Shown: piece by piece, positions 29,522 through 37,565 of the stretch
Position numbering within the stretch: position 1 is the first letter of the stretch
How the letters are laid out: every line of letters starts with the position of its first letter
Source: Criibacterium bergeronii
GTDB lineage: Bacteria; Bacillota; Clostridia; Peptostreptococcales; Filifactoraceae
Direction: 5' to 3'
Length of the DNA: 64,000 nucleotides
Assembly: GCF_001693775.2 (NCBI RefSeq)
Contig: NZ_MBEW02000003.1
Location: forward strand, 1 to 64,000
The notes under the pieces: generated by a model
The model's database searches: none
Told to the model about the DNA's origin: nothing
What the model saw: the letters and a program-made list of their open reading frames with translations, nothing else
Program-made: the position numbers and the translations under genes

Positions 29522-29794
29522 TTAAATTTCATAATGCGTCCACATACTAAGAATTTTTACATTCTTGTTTTCTTCATCAACAGTATAAACAAGCCTGTGC
29601 TTAATATCTATACGTCTTGAGCACGCTCCTTTTAAATCACCTACAAGCTTTTCATAAGGAGGGGGATTTTGATACGGATTAATTTTTAAAATATCAATAA
29701 GCACACTCACCTTTTCTTTAAGTTTTTTTATTTTCTCAATCCTTACCTTATCCTTTTGAGCCTTTTTATGAATAAGGATTTTGTACTCTACCAT
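29522..29794 (-). CDS. yoeB: YoeB/Txe-family toxin
   Basis: 90-residue RelE-superfamily mRNA interferase that cuts mRNA at the ribosome. The C-terminal half carries the YoeB signature: PYEKLVGDLKGACSRRID, HRLVYTVD, and the final MWTHYE with the catalytic histidine and tyrosine. It overlaps the antitoxin gene by seven bases and is translated from the same message. Neighbouring genes are housekeeping, so this is a two-gene insertion typical of a mobile addiction module. Confidence 0.92.
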   Translation of the reverse strand: MVEYKILIHKKAQKDKVRIEKIKKLKEKVSVLIDILKINPYQNPPPYEKLVGDLKGACSRRIDIKHRLVYTVDEENKNVKILSMWTHYEI

Positions 29795-30027
29795 TTAAAC
29801 TCCTCAAATTCATCATCGCCAGCATTTAAGCCTTCGATTATCTGCTCTTTTACAGGCTTAATACTTGATAAATATAAAGTTTCAACAATTGAGTTATAAT
29901 CGTCTTCACTTATAACAACAACGTTACCATTTTTAGCACTTATATGGACTGGCTCATTATATTTGATAATATCATCAACCACATTATAAATATTATTTCT
30001 AAAATTAGTTATATTAGTCACTTGCAT
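29788..30027 (-). CDS. yefM: YefM/Phd-family antitoxin
   Basis: 79 residues starting MQVTNITNFRNN, the Phd/YefM DNA-binding N-terminus, followed by PVHISAKNGNVVVISEDDY; the acidic C-terminus (DDEFEEF) is the usual toxin-neutralising tail. A longer frame to 30072 exists, but ATG 30027 has GGGGG seven bases before it and matches the family start. It likely represses its own promoter at 30049-30077. Confidence 0.92.
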   Translation of the reverse strand: MQVTNITNFRNNIYNVVDDIIKYNEPVHISAKNGNVVVISEDDYNSIVETLYLSSIKPVKEQIIEGLNAGDDEFEEFKW

Positions 30028-30048
30028 ATAAACGCCCCCTTTTTGCTT

Positions 30049-30077
30049 ATTATAACGCACGCTTTTACGCACGTCAA
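30049..30077 (-). promoter_or_regulatory. Promoter and probable operator of the yefM-yoeB operon
   Basis: On the minus strand: TTGACG, 17 bases, TATAAT. The spacer carries two direct copies of the seven-mer CGTGCGT (plus-strand ACGCACG at 30055-30061 and 30067-30073), 12 bases apart. This is a good candidate binding site for the YefM-YoeB repressor complex. Confidence 0.78.
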
Positions 30078-30338
30078 TAGTGTTTATATAAAAGACACTT
30101 GATGTAATACAGTAACAACGCTCTATAATAAGTCATCAGAGCTATTGGTACTGAACAGTTTACAAAGAATTAAAAATTTTGGGGTAATAAATGTGTTGTA
30201 AATTTTTAAAACTGTGTTATTATATTTTATAATATTCCAAAATTATACTGAAATTTTTAAAATAAATCTGCAGTATATTAAATGGGGTTTATTATATCAT
30301 GATAAGAAAATATTGCATATAACTTAGAAAGGGAAAAT
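30078..30338. other. Divergent intergenic region between yefM and thyX
   Basis: AT-rich spacer upstream of thyX. A weak promoter for thyX may be TTGTAA (30196-30201) with TTATAT 18 bases later. GCTCT and AGAGC near 30119-30142 can pair weakly. No ORF or clear riboswitch is seen. Confidence 0.4.
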
Positions 30339-31124
30339 ATGAAAGTTAAATTAATTGCCCACACTCCAAAGCCGGATTATGTTGTAGCAATGTCAGCCAA
30401 ACTTTGTTATTCAAAGGTAGGTGCTGATGAAATTGCTGAAAATCTTGATGATGAAAAAGTTGATAAATTCGTAGACAATTTGATGAGTATAGGGCATCAA
30501 AGTCCAATCGAACACGTTAGCTTTACTTTTATGATTGAAGGAATAAGTAGAGTCTGTACTCACCAATTGGTGAGACATAGAATTGCCAGCTATTCTCAAC
30601 AATCTCAAAGGTATGTAAAGTTAGACCAATTTGAATACATCGTACCACCTCAGATTGAGAATAATGAAGAGGCAAAAAAGATATTCATAAAAGCAATGGA
30701 GGACGACCAAAAGGCTTATGATGAAATTGTAGATAAATTGATGGCTGATAACATTCAATATTATTTAAATGAAGGTAAAAGTGAAAAACAAGCCAAGCAA
30801 ATGGCACAAAAAAAGTCAATTGAAGATGCTAGATATGTTTTCCCAAATGCTTGTGAAACAAAAATAATAGTTACAATGAATGCTAGGACTTTAAAAAATT
30901 TCTTCTACACTAGATTATGCGAAAGAGCTCAGTGGGAAATTAGAGAGATGGCGTATCTAATGCTTGAAGAGGTCAAAAAAGTTTCTAAAAATTTATTCAA
31001 AAATGCTGGACCATCTTGCTGTTCGGAAGGAAAATGCAAGGAAGGGAACATGACTTGTGGGCATCCGGAAATTCCACGAAATAGACTACAAGAAATAAAT
31101 AAGCAAACTAATCAAAAAAATTAG
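30339..31124 (+). CDS. thyX: Flavin-dependent thymidylate synthase
   Basis: Makes dTMP from dUMP using FAD and NAD(P)H. It has 261 residues with the ThyX motif [26 protein letters not shown] before it, and [22 protein letters not shown] for substrate binding. An atypical cysteine-rich tail ([15 protein letters not shown]) follows the usual family end; similar tails occur in clostridial ThyX and could bind a metal (inference). Start has AAAGGG. Confidence 0.95.
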   Translation: MKVKLIAHTPKPDYVVAMSAKLCYSKVGADEIAENLDDEKVDKFVDNLMSIGHQSPIEHVSFTFMIEGISRVCTHQLVRHRIASYSQQSQRYVKLDQFEYIVPPQIENNEEAKKIFIKAMEDDQKAYDEIVDKLMADNIQYYLNEGKSEKQAKQMAQKKSIEDARYVFPNACETKIIVTMNARTLKNFFYTRLCERAQWEIREMAYLMLEEVKKVSKNLFKNAGPSCCSEGKCKEGNMTCGHPEIPRNRLQEINKQTNQKN

Positions 31125-31186
31125 TAAATATTAAAACTATAATTAAAAAAATTGTTAAAACATTCTGATTGATCCTGTATTATCTC

Positions 31187-31215
31187 TTGACAAAATCACT
31201 CATTCTTGATATATT
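31187..31215 (+). promoter_or_regulatory. SigA-type promoter of an unassigned transcript
   Basis: TTGACA, 17 bases, TATATT. It lies 63 bases after thyX and about 180 bases before a strong terminator, with no convincing ORF between. Confidence 0.65.
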
Positions 31216-31221
31216 ATTTGA

Positions 31222-31427
31222 GAATATTAATTGTGATTTTAAAGGATGAACAGGATTTTATATTTATAAAGGTAATTTTAAAAATGAGCATATTAAATTT
31301 AGATTTTAAAAATTTATTTTATTTAAAGCTCAAAAATTACAGTCTAATTTTGCATAAATGTGTTTATAATGCAAATTGTGCTAATATATATGTAACCTCG
31401 GGCTATAAACAGCGTCCGAGGTTTTTG
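31222..31427 (+). ncRNA. Candidate small RNA or leader upstream of the purine cluster
   Basis: A near-consensus promoter (31187-31215) and a strong hairpin terminator (31394-31427) bracket about 200 bases. A 90-codon frame at 31206-31478 runs through the terminator and has no ribosome site, so it is not credible. I could not match the sequence to purine, PRPP or preQ1 riboswitch cores. It may be a regulatory RNA or an attenuated guaB/purine leader. Confidence 0.4.
31394..31427 (+). terminator. Strong terminator 5' of guaB
   Basis: AACCTCGG pairs with CCGAGGTT, with an inner GCT/AGC extension, followed by TTTTT. It is the only GC-rich hairpin in the thyX-guaB spacer. Confidence 0.85.
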
Positions 31428-31431
31428 CTTA

Positions 31432-31484
31432 AAAAAATTATGAATATTCTACAATTAATTTTGAGAATTTATTCATAATTTTTT
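31432..31484 (+). terminator. Second tandem hairpin 5' of guaB
   Basis: A 15-base A/T-rich arm (31432-31446) plus TTCT pairs with AGAA and the complementary arm ending at 31484, with a two-base bulge and a terminal T-run. It lies four bases after the previous terminator. Confidence 0.6.
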
Positions 31485-31599
31485 AATTTTTAAAAATCTT
31501 TTATCTTTATTAATTATTAATGTTCATTTTTATGATATGGCTTATCGTATTATCTAATTTAAAATCAAAATAAATTTAATGTACTTAAAAGGAGACAGA

Positions 31600-33105
31600 A
31601 TGGCAACTTTTATTAATGAACCATCACGCACGTTTAATGAATATTTACTTATACCTGGATATTCTTCAGCAGAATGTATTCCAGCAAATGTAAGCTTAAA
31701 AACACCTCTTGTAAAATTTAAAAAGGGTGAGCAAAGCAGTATAACCATGAACATACCTATGGTTTCCGCTATAATGCAGGCGGTATCAAACGATACTCTT
31801 GCAGTAGCTCTTGCAAAAGAGGGTGGAGTTGCCTTTATTTATGGTGCTCAAAGTATTGAAAGTGAAGCGGAAATGGTAAGAAGAACTAAAGCTTACAAAG
31901 CTGGGTTTGTGCAAAGTGATTCTAATCTTTCTATTAATTCAACACTGAAGGATGTAATAGCTTTAAAGAATAAAACGGGACATACCACTGTTGCAGTAAC
32001 TGAGGACGGAACATCTAACTCAAAGCTATTGGGTATAGTCACTAGTAGAGATTACAGATTAAGTAGGATGACTGAAGATACAAAAGTGTCTGAATTTATG
32101 ACTCCTTTTGAAAAATTAGTTTATGGAAAAGAAGGAATAACATTAAGTGAAGCAAATGATTTACTTTGGAACCACAAATTAAATGCACTTCCAATTATTT
32201 CTGATGATGGTAGACTTGCTTACTTTGTGTTCAGAAAAGACTATGATAACCATAAGGAATACAAAGACGAATTGTTAGACAGCTCAAAGCGTTATGTAGT
32301 TGGAGCAGGAATAAATACAAGAGATTATGAACAAAGAGTACCTGCACTAGTTGAAGCTGGAGCAGATGTTTTATGTATAGATTCTTCAGAAGGCTTTTCT
32401 GAATGGCAAAAAATCACTCTTGGTTGGATAAAAGAAAAATATGGCGAAGATGTAAAAGTCGGAGCTGGGAATGTAGTTGATGCGGAAGGTTTTAGATTTT
32501 TAGCTGATGCCGGTGCAGACTTTGTTAAAGTTGGTATAGGCGGTGGCTCAATTTGTATAACTAGAGAAACAAAAGGAATAGGTAGAGGTCAAGCCACATC
32601 TGTAATAGAAGTATGCAGAGAAAGAGATAAATATTTTGAGCAAACAGGTGTGTATATACCTGTTTGCTCAGATGGAGGTATAGTATATGACCATCACATT
32701 ACTCTTGCCTTAGCCATGGGTGCAGACTTTGTAATGCTTGGAAGATATTTTGCAAGATTTGATGAAAGTCCGTCTGATAAAGTAAGTATTTCAGGCACTT
32801 ATTACAAGGAATACTGGGGTGAAGGTTCTGCTAGAGCTAGAAATTGGCAAAGATATGACTTAGGCGGAGATAAAAAGCTTTCATTTGAAGAAGGTGTTGA
32901 CTCTTATGTGCCTTATGCCGGAGCTTTAAAGGACAATGTTGCGATAACTTTGAGCAAAATTAGGTCAACTATGTGCAATTGCGGTTCGTTAAATTTAAAT
33001 GATTTCAAGAAAGATGCTAAATTAACGCTTGTTTCTGCAACTAGTATTGTAGAAGGTTCTGCCCATGATGTTATGAAAAAAGATTCATCTTTGACAAGAG
33101 TTTAA
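31600..33105 (+). CDS. guaB: IMP dehydrogenase
   Basis: Oxidises IMP to XMP, the first step towards GMP. About 501 residues with a TIM barrel interrupted by two CBS domains (~95-220). The catalytic cysteine loop is [12 protein letters not shown]; the distal flap contains [17 protein letters not shown]. These loops closely follow Tritrichomonas foetus IMPDH as I recall it, rather than the usual bacterial GIGPGSICTTR form. ATG 31600, with AAAGGAG before it, is chosen over 31579. It heads the purine cluster. Confidence 0.93.
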   Translation: MATFINEPSRTFNEYLLIPGYSSAECIPANVSLKTPLVKFKKGEQSSITMNIPMVSAIMQAVSNDTLAVALAKEGGVAFIYGAQSIESEAEMVRRTKAYKAGFVQSDSNLSINSTLKDVIALKNKTGHTTVAVTEDGTSNSKLLGIVTSRDYRLSRMTEDTKVSEFMTPFEKLVYGKEGITLSEANDLLWNHKLNALPIISDDGRLAYFVFRKDYDNHKEYKDELLDSSKRYVVGAGINTRDYEQRVPALVEAGADVLCIDSSEGFSEWQKITLGWIKEKYGEDVKVGAGNVVDAEGFRFLADAGADFVKVGIGGGSICITRETKGIGRGQATSVIEVCRERDKYFEQTGVYIPVCSDGGIVYDHHITLALAMGADFVMLGRYFARFDESPSDKVSISGTYYKEYWGEGSARARNWQRYDLGGDKKLSFEEGVDSYVPYAGALKDNVAITLSKIRSTMCNCGSLNLNDFKKDAKLTLVSATSIVEGSAHDVMKKDSSLTRV

Positions 33106-33162
33106 TTTTTAATTTAATGTAGTTATTTTTTGTTTATTATATAAATTTTAAATGAGGTTAAA

Positions 33163-33657
33163 ATGAAAAAAATAGGATTGGTTATGGGAAGTGACAGTGA
33201 TTTGCCAATAGTTGAAAAATCTATTGATATTTTGCAAAGCTTTGGAGTGCCTTATGAAGTTCACGTTTATTCAGCACATAGAACACCTATAGAAGCGGCG
33301 GAATTTGCTAAAAATGCCAAATCAAATGATATAGCAGTTATTATTGCCTTTGCCGGAATGGCTGCACATTTAGCTGGAGCTATGGCGGCTAATACAACAT
33401 TACCAATAATAGGTGTTCCATGCAAATCGTCCAATTTAGACGGAATTGATGCTTTATTATCAACAGTTCAAATGCCATCTGGCATCCCTGTAGCGACTGT
33501 GGCTATAAATGGTGGAGCAAATGCAGCATTGTTAGCACTTCAGATGCTAGCGATTTCAGATGAAGAAATATCTAAAAAACTAGTTGATAAAAGAGAAAAT
33601 GATGCAAAAAAGGCTTTAGAAAAAAATAAAGCTGTATTTGAGAAATTTAATAAATAA
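33163..33657 (+). CDS. purE: N5-carboxyaminoimidazole ribonucleotide mutase PurE
   Basis: 164 residues with MGSDSDLP, SAHRTP, AFAGMAAHLAG and the SGIPVATVAINGGANAA segment of PurE. Class I PurE needs PurK, class II acts directly on AIR; purK is not in this window, so the class is open. TGAGG ribosome site. Followed by a perfect 15-base inverted repeat before purF. Confidence 0.95.
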   Translation: MKKIGLVMGSDSDLPIVEKSIDILQSFGVPYEVHVYSAHRTPIEAAEFAKNAKSNDIAVIIAFAGMAAHLAGAMAANTTLPIIGVPCKSSNLDGIDALLSTVQMPSGIPVATVAINGGANAALLALQMLAISDEEISKKLVDKRENDAKKALEKNKAVFEKFNK

Positions 33658-33688
33658 TAAATTTTCATTTGTCATTGATTATTCATTT

Positions 33689-33727
33689 CTGAATTGTTAA
33701 ATAAAAGCAAACTATTTAACAATTCAG
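33689..33727 (+). repeat. Perfect 15-bp stem-loop between purE and purF
   Basis: The arm at 33689-33703 is the exact complement of 33713-33727, with a nine-base loop. No T-run follows on either strand, so it is not a standard terminator; it could be an RNA processing or stability element, or a protein-binding palindrome. Confidence 0.65.
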
Positions 33728-33759
33728 GATATAGATAATAAAATTTAATAGGAGTATTT

Positions 33760-35184
33760 ATGGGCGGTTTTTTTGGTGCAGCTTGTATAGACGATGTAAT
33801 TGAAGATATATTTTATGGTGCAGACTACCATAGTCATTTAGCGACTAAGAGTGCTGGCGTTGCAGTTTATGATAAGGAAATAGGATTGCAAAGAAATATT
33901 CATAATATGAAAAATACCAGCTTTAGAATAAAATTTGAGCATTTGTTTAAGGATGCAAAGGGCAATACTGGCATAGGATGTATAAATGATACAGACCCTC
34001 AGCCTTTATTAATTAGGTCATCATTAGGTCAATATGCTATATGCACACTTGGACAAATAAACAATGCAGAGGAATTAATAAAAGATAGGCTATCTTTAAA
34101 CTGCGTGCATTTTGATGCTATGACTGGTGGTAGAGTAAATACTACAGAATTAGTAGCTACTTTGATAAACCAAAAAGAAAGCTTTAAAGAAGGTATTGAG
34201 TATGCTCAAGATGTTATAGACGGGTCGTTGTGTGTATTAATACTGACAGACCACGACAGTATAATAGCCGCTAGAGATAAATTCGGCAGATTACCTGTTT
34301 TGATAGGAAAAAGTGATAGAGGTTACAGCGTAGCATTTGAAAATTTTTCGTATAAAAAATTAGGATACGAAGACGAAAAAGAGCTTGGGCCTGGAGAAAT
34401 AGTAGAATTTACTAAGGATAGTCTGACGGTATTGGCAAAGGCAAAAGAAAAATTAAGTATATGTTCATTCCTTTGGACATATTACGGATATCCTACATCT
34501 ACTTATGAAGGTGTAAATGTAGAGGTAATGAGATACAAAAATGGTGCAATTATGGCTCAAAATGACAAAGAAAACCTAGATTTAAACGGAATAGATTTTG
34601 TAGGTGGAGTTCCTGACTCAGGTACTCCACACGCTATGGGGTATGCACATGCATCTAATGTTCAATTTGTAAGGGCATTCATAAAATACACACCTACTTG
34701 GTCTAGAAGTTTTATACCTCCAAACCAAAGTGAAAGAAATGTAGTTGCAAAAATGAAACAAATTCCTGTATATGATTTAATCAAGAATAAAAATTTACTT
34801 TTTGTAGACGACTCAATAGTAAGAGGTACACAACTAAAAGGAACAGTAGACTTTTTGTATACTAATGGTGCAAAATCAGTGCATATGAGGTCAGCCTGTC
34901 CTCCAATTATGTATTCATGCAAATTTTTAAATTTCTCACGCTCTAATAACGAAATGGAATTGTTGACTAGAAGGACAATAATGGATTTAGAGGGAGAAGA
35001 GGGGTTTAATCATATAGCTGAATATATAGATGGTAAGACTGAACGTGGTAAACGTATGAGAGATAAAATTTGTGAAAATTTACATTTAGCTTCGCTAGAG
35101 TTTCAGACTATGGAAGGACTAGTAAAATCTATAGGATTGAGTAAAGAAAATTTATGCACATATTGCTTTGATAAAAAGGAGTAA
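33760..35184 (+). CDS. purF: PurF-like amidophosphoribosyltransferase lacking the N-terminal nucleophile cysteine
   Basis: First committed purine step, forming phosphoribosylamine from PRPP. It has 474 residues: Ntn-hydrolase-like N-terminal domain and PRTase domain with PRPP loop FVDDSIVRGTQLKG (348-361). The glutaminase nucleophile is missing: the protein begins MGGFFGAA, with glycine where mature PurF has Cys1. Candidate 4Fe-4S ligands remain (C235, C380 or C387, C466, C469). MGGFFG-type PurF-like proteins are known from Bacteroides and clostridia. Its place between purE and purM argues that it is the working enzyme here, perhaps ammonia-dependent (inference). Confidence 0.88.
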   Translation: MGGFFGAACIDDVIEDIFYGADYHSHLATKSAGVAVYDKEIGLQRNIHNMKNTSFRIKFEHLFKDAKGNTGIGCINDTDPQPLLIRSSLGQYAICTLGQINNAEELIKDRLSLNCVHFDAMTGGRVNTTELVATLINQKESFKEGIEYAQDVIDGSLCVLILTDHDSIIAARDKFGRLPVLIGKSDRGYSVAFENFSYKKLGYEDEKELGPGEIVEFTKDSLTVLAKAKEKLSICSFLWTYYGYPTSTYEGVNVEVMRYKNGAIMAQNDKENLDLNGIDFVGGVPDSGTPHAMGYAHASNVQFVRAFIKYTPTWSRSFIPPNQSERNVVAKMKQIPVYDLIKNKNLLFVDDSIVRGTQLKGTVDFLYTNGAKSVHMRSACPPIMYSCKFLNFSRSNNEMELLTRRTIMDLEGEEGFNHIAEYIDGKTERGKRMRDKICENLHLASLEFQTMEGLVKSIGLSKENLCTYCFDKKE

Positions 35185-35186
35185 AA

Positions 35187-36227
35187 ATGAAATCTGAATC
35201 AAAATCTTATAAAGAAGCTGGAGTAGATATCACAGCTGGTTACGAATCTGTAAAATTAATGGAAAAGCACATCAACAAAACCATGAATAAATCAGTAATA
35301 TCCGGATTGGGCGGTTTTGGTGGACTATTTGAATTAGATATGACAAATCTAAAAAATCCGGTCTTAGTTAGTGGCACAGATGGAGTTGGCACAAAGTTAA
35401 AGTTAGCATTTATAGCTGATAAGCATGACACAATAGGTATAGATTGCGTTGCAATGTGTGTAAATGATATCATTTGTGCTGGAGCTAAACCATTATTTTT
35501 CTTAGACTACATTGCTTGTGGTAAAAACTTTCCAAGCAAAATTGAACAAATAGTTAAAGGGGTATCAGAAGGCTGCGTAATGTCAGGAGCTGCACTTATT
35601 GGCGGAGAAACTGCTGAAATGCCAGGATTTTATCCTGAGGATGAATATGACTTAGCTGGATATTGTACTGGAGTAGTAGACAAAGAAAAAATACTTGATA
35701 AATCCCTTGTTAAAGAGAAAGACGTCGTAATTGCCTTACCTTCAAGCGGAGTACATTCAAATGGTTTTTCATTAGTTAGAAAAGTATTTGATATTGGTAA
35801 AAAGTCTTTAGACTGCAAATTGCCGGAATTTTTTGGCAAAAGTATAGTTGAGGAGCTTTTAACACCAACCAAAATATATGTTAAACCAGTTTTATCCTTG
35901 ATGGAAAAAGTAAATATTAAGAGTATTTCACATATTACCGGTGGAGGATTTTATGAAAATATTCCAAGAAGTATTCCTGATGGACTATGTGCATATATAA
36001 ATAAATCATCAGTTAAGACACCTGTTGTTTTTGACCTTATTCAAAAAACAGGGAAAATTGATGAGCACGATATGTTCAACACATTCAATATGGGTGTAGG
36101 AATGTGTATAATAGTAGACCAAGCTGATGCAGATATATCTCTACAAATTCTAAAAGAAAATGGTCAAGATGCATATTATCTTGGCGAAATTGTAAAAAAT
36201 GATAAGGATAAGATTGTACTTAAATAA
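35187..36227 (+). CDS. purM: Phosphoribosylformylglycinamidine cyclo-ligase (AIR synthetase)
   Basis: Closes the imidazole ring to make AIR. It has 346 residues: YKEAGVDITAGYE, GLGGFGGLFEL, SGTDGVGTKLKLA, GAALIGGETAEMPGFY and HITGGGFYENIPR are all PurM signatures. It begins two bases after the purF stop, with AAAGGAG inside the purF end. Confidence 0.97.
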   Translation: MKSESKSYKEAGVDITAGYESVKLMEKHINKTMNKSVISGLGGFGGLFELDMTNLKNPVLVSGTDGVGTKLKLAFIADKHDTIGIDCVAMCVNDIICAGAKPLFFLDYIACGKNFPSKIEQIVKGVSEGCVMSGAALIGGETAEMPGFYPEDEYDLAGYCTGVVDKEKILDKSLVKEKDVVIALPSSGVHSNGFSLVRKVFDIGKKSLDCKLPEFFGKSIVEELLTPTKIYVKPVLSLMEKVNIKSISHITGGGFYENIPRSIPDGLCAYINKSSVKTPVVFDLIQKTGKIDEHDMFNTFNMGVGMCIIVDQADADISLQILKENGQDAYYLGEIVKNDKDKIVLK

Positions 36228-36239
36228 TCATGGTGGAAA

Positions 36240-36854
36240 ATGCGAAAAGATAAAATAAATGTAGCTGTTTTGGTTTCAGGCGGTGGTACAAACCTACAGG
36301 CAATAATTGATGCCGAAAAATCCGGTATTATACATTCTGCAAAAATAGCTTTAGTTATTTCAAATAACCCAAACGCATATGCTATACAAAGAGCTAAGGA
36401 CGCAAGTATCGACACATATGTCGTTTCAAAAAAAGATTATACCAGTCAAGAAGATTATGAAAATGCAATGATAGAGATTATAAAAAAGTATGAAATAGGC
36501 TTAATAGTTCTAGCAGGATTTATGGTCATACTTGGAAATAACTTTATAAAAAAATTTGAAAATAGAATAATTAATGTTCATCCTTCTTTAATACCATCAT
36601 TTTGTGGAGATGGATTTTTCGGACTAAAGGTTCATGAGGCGGCTTTAAAAAAAGGTGTGAAAGTAACAGGTGCGACTGTCCATTACGTTACTACAGATGT
36701 AGATGCAGGTCCAATTATAGCTCAAAAAGCTGTTCAAGTTTTTGATAATGATACCCCTGAGATTTTACAGCAAAGAGTAATGAAAGAAGCTGAGCATATA
36801 ATATTACCTAACAGTATTCAAAATATTTCAGAAGAAATGGTGAAAAATGTCTGA
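36240..36854 (+). CDS. purN: Phosphoribosylglycinamide formyltransferase PurN
   Basis: Folate-dependent GAR transformylase. It has 204 residues: VLVSGGGTNLQAII, INVHPSLIPSF, GLKVHEAALKKGVKVTGATV and DAGPII. The catalytic Asn-His-Asp set (in NVHPSL and the DAGPI loop) is present. Overlaps the next gene by eight bases. Confidence 0.95.
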   Translation: MRKDKINVAVLVSGGGTNLQAIIDAEKSGIIHSAKIALVISNNPNAYAIQRAKDASIDTYVVSKKDYTSQEDYENAMIEIIKKYEIGLIVLAGFMVILGNNFIKKFENRIINVHPSLIPSFCGDGFFGLKVHEAALKKGVKVTGATVHYVTTDVDAGPIIAQKAVQVFDNDTPEILQQRVMKEAEHIILPNSIQNISEEMVKNV

Positions 36855-37551
36855 TTTTAAAAAAATTAATTCAATTTTAAATGAAAATAGTTATGTAGGA
36901 CGTGGAATTATTGCAGGTCTTACTTCTGATGGAAGTAGTATATTTTTAGGATATATGCTTTCAGGAAGAAGTGAGAATAGTAAAAATAGAGTTCTTGTTA
37001 AAGAAAATAATGAGCTTATAACTTCAGTTTTTGATGAGTCAAAAGTTCAAGACCCTAGCCTGATAATTTACACAGCCTTAAAAAGATTAAACAATTTACT
37101 AATTCTTACAAATGGTGACCAAACTGATACAATTTATGAAAATCTATCAAAGGGTATCCCTTTTGAGCAATCCTTAGATAAAAGAGAGTATGAGCCGGAC
37201 GCTCCTATATTTACTCCAAGAATAAGTTTGTTAGTAGATTTTGATGCAAATTATTATAAAATGAGCATTTTACTAAATGGGAATGTAGAAACTGGAGTTT
37301 GTGATAGGCATTTTTTTTCGTACACGTTTGATAAAGGTAGAGGTCATTTTATCCACACCTACAATACAAAGGCTGATAAATTAGATGTATTTAATACTTT
37401 GCCGGAAACAATAGAAATTGAAGATGATTTTGAAAATTTTTCAAATAAAATATGGGATAATATGAACCCTCAAAATAAGATAGCACTATATACTTATACA
37501 ACTAATATAAAGAGTGGTTTTTCAAAGGAAAAATTATTTAATATTCACTGA
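36847..37551 (+). CDS. purO: IMP cyclohydrolase, PurO family
   Basis: 234 residues of the archaeal-type IMP cyclohydrolase family. Features: SYVGRGIIAGLTSDG near the start, LSGRSENSKNRV, EPDAPIFTPRIS, and a C-terminal IALYTYTTNIKSG. It would close FAICAR to IMP, the final purine step, replacing the N-terminal domain of bacterial PurH. The adjacent downstream gene supplies only the transformylase half, which supports this role. Confidence 0.82.
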   Translation: MSDFKKINSILNENSYVGRGIIAGLTSDGSSIFLGYMLSGRSENSKNRVLVKENNELITSVFDESKVQDPSLIIYTALKRLNNLLILTNGDQTDTIYENLSKGIPFEQSLDKREYEPDAPIFTPRISLLVDFDANYYKMSILLNGNVETGVCDRHFFSYTFDKGRGHFIHTYNTKADKLDVFNTLPETIEIEDDFENFSNKIWDNMNPQNKIALYTYTTNIKSGFSKEKLFNIH

Positions 37552-37565
37552 ATATGGAGTATAAA

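Noticed and set aside
31206-31478. 90-codon frame between thyX and guaB
   Set aside because: No ribosome site, lies over a promoter and a strong terminator, and its composition is that of AT-rich non-coding DNA.
31125-31599. Purine, PRPP or preQ1 riboswitch before guaB
   Set aside because: I could not find the conserved core sequences of these classes, so it is reported only as an unassigned transcript.
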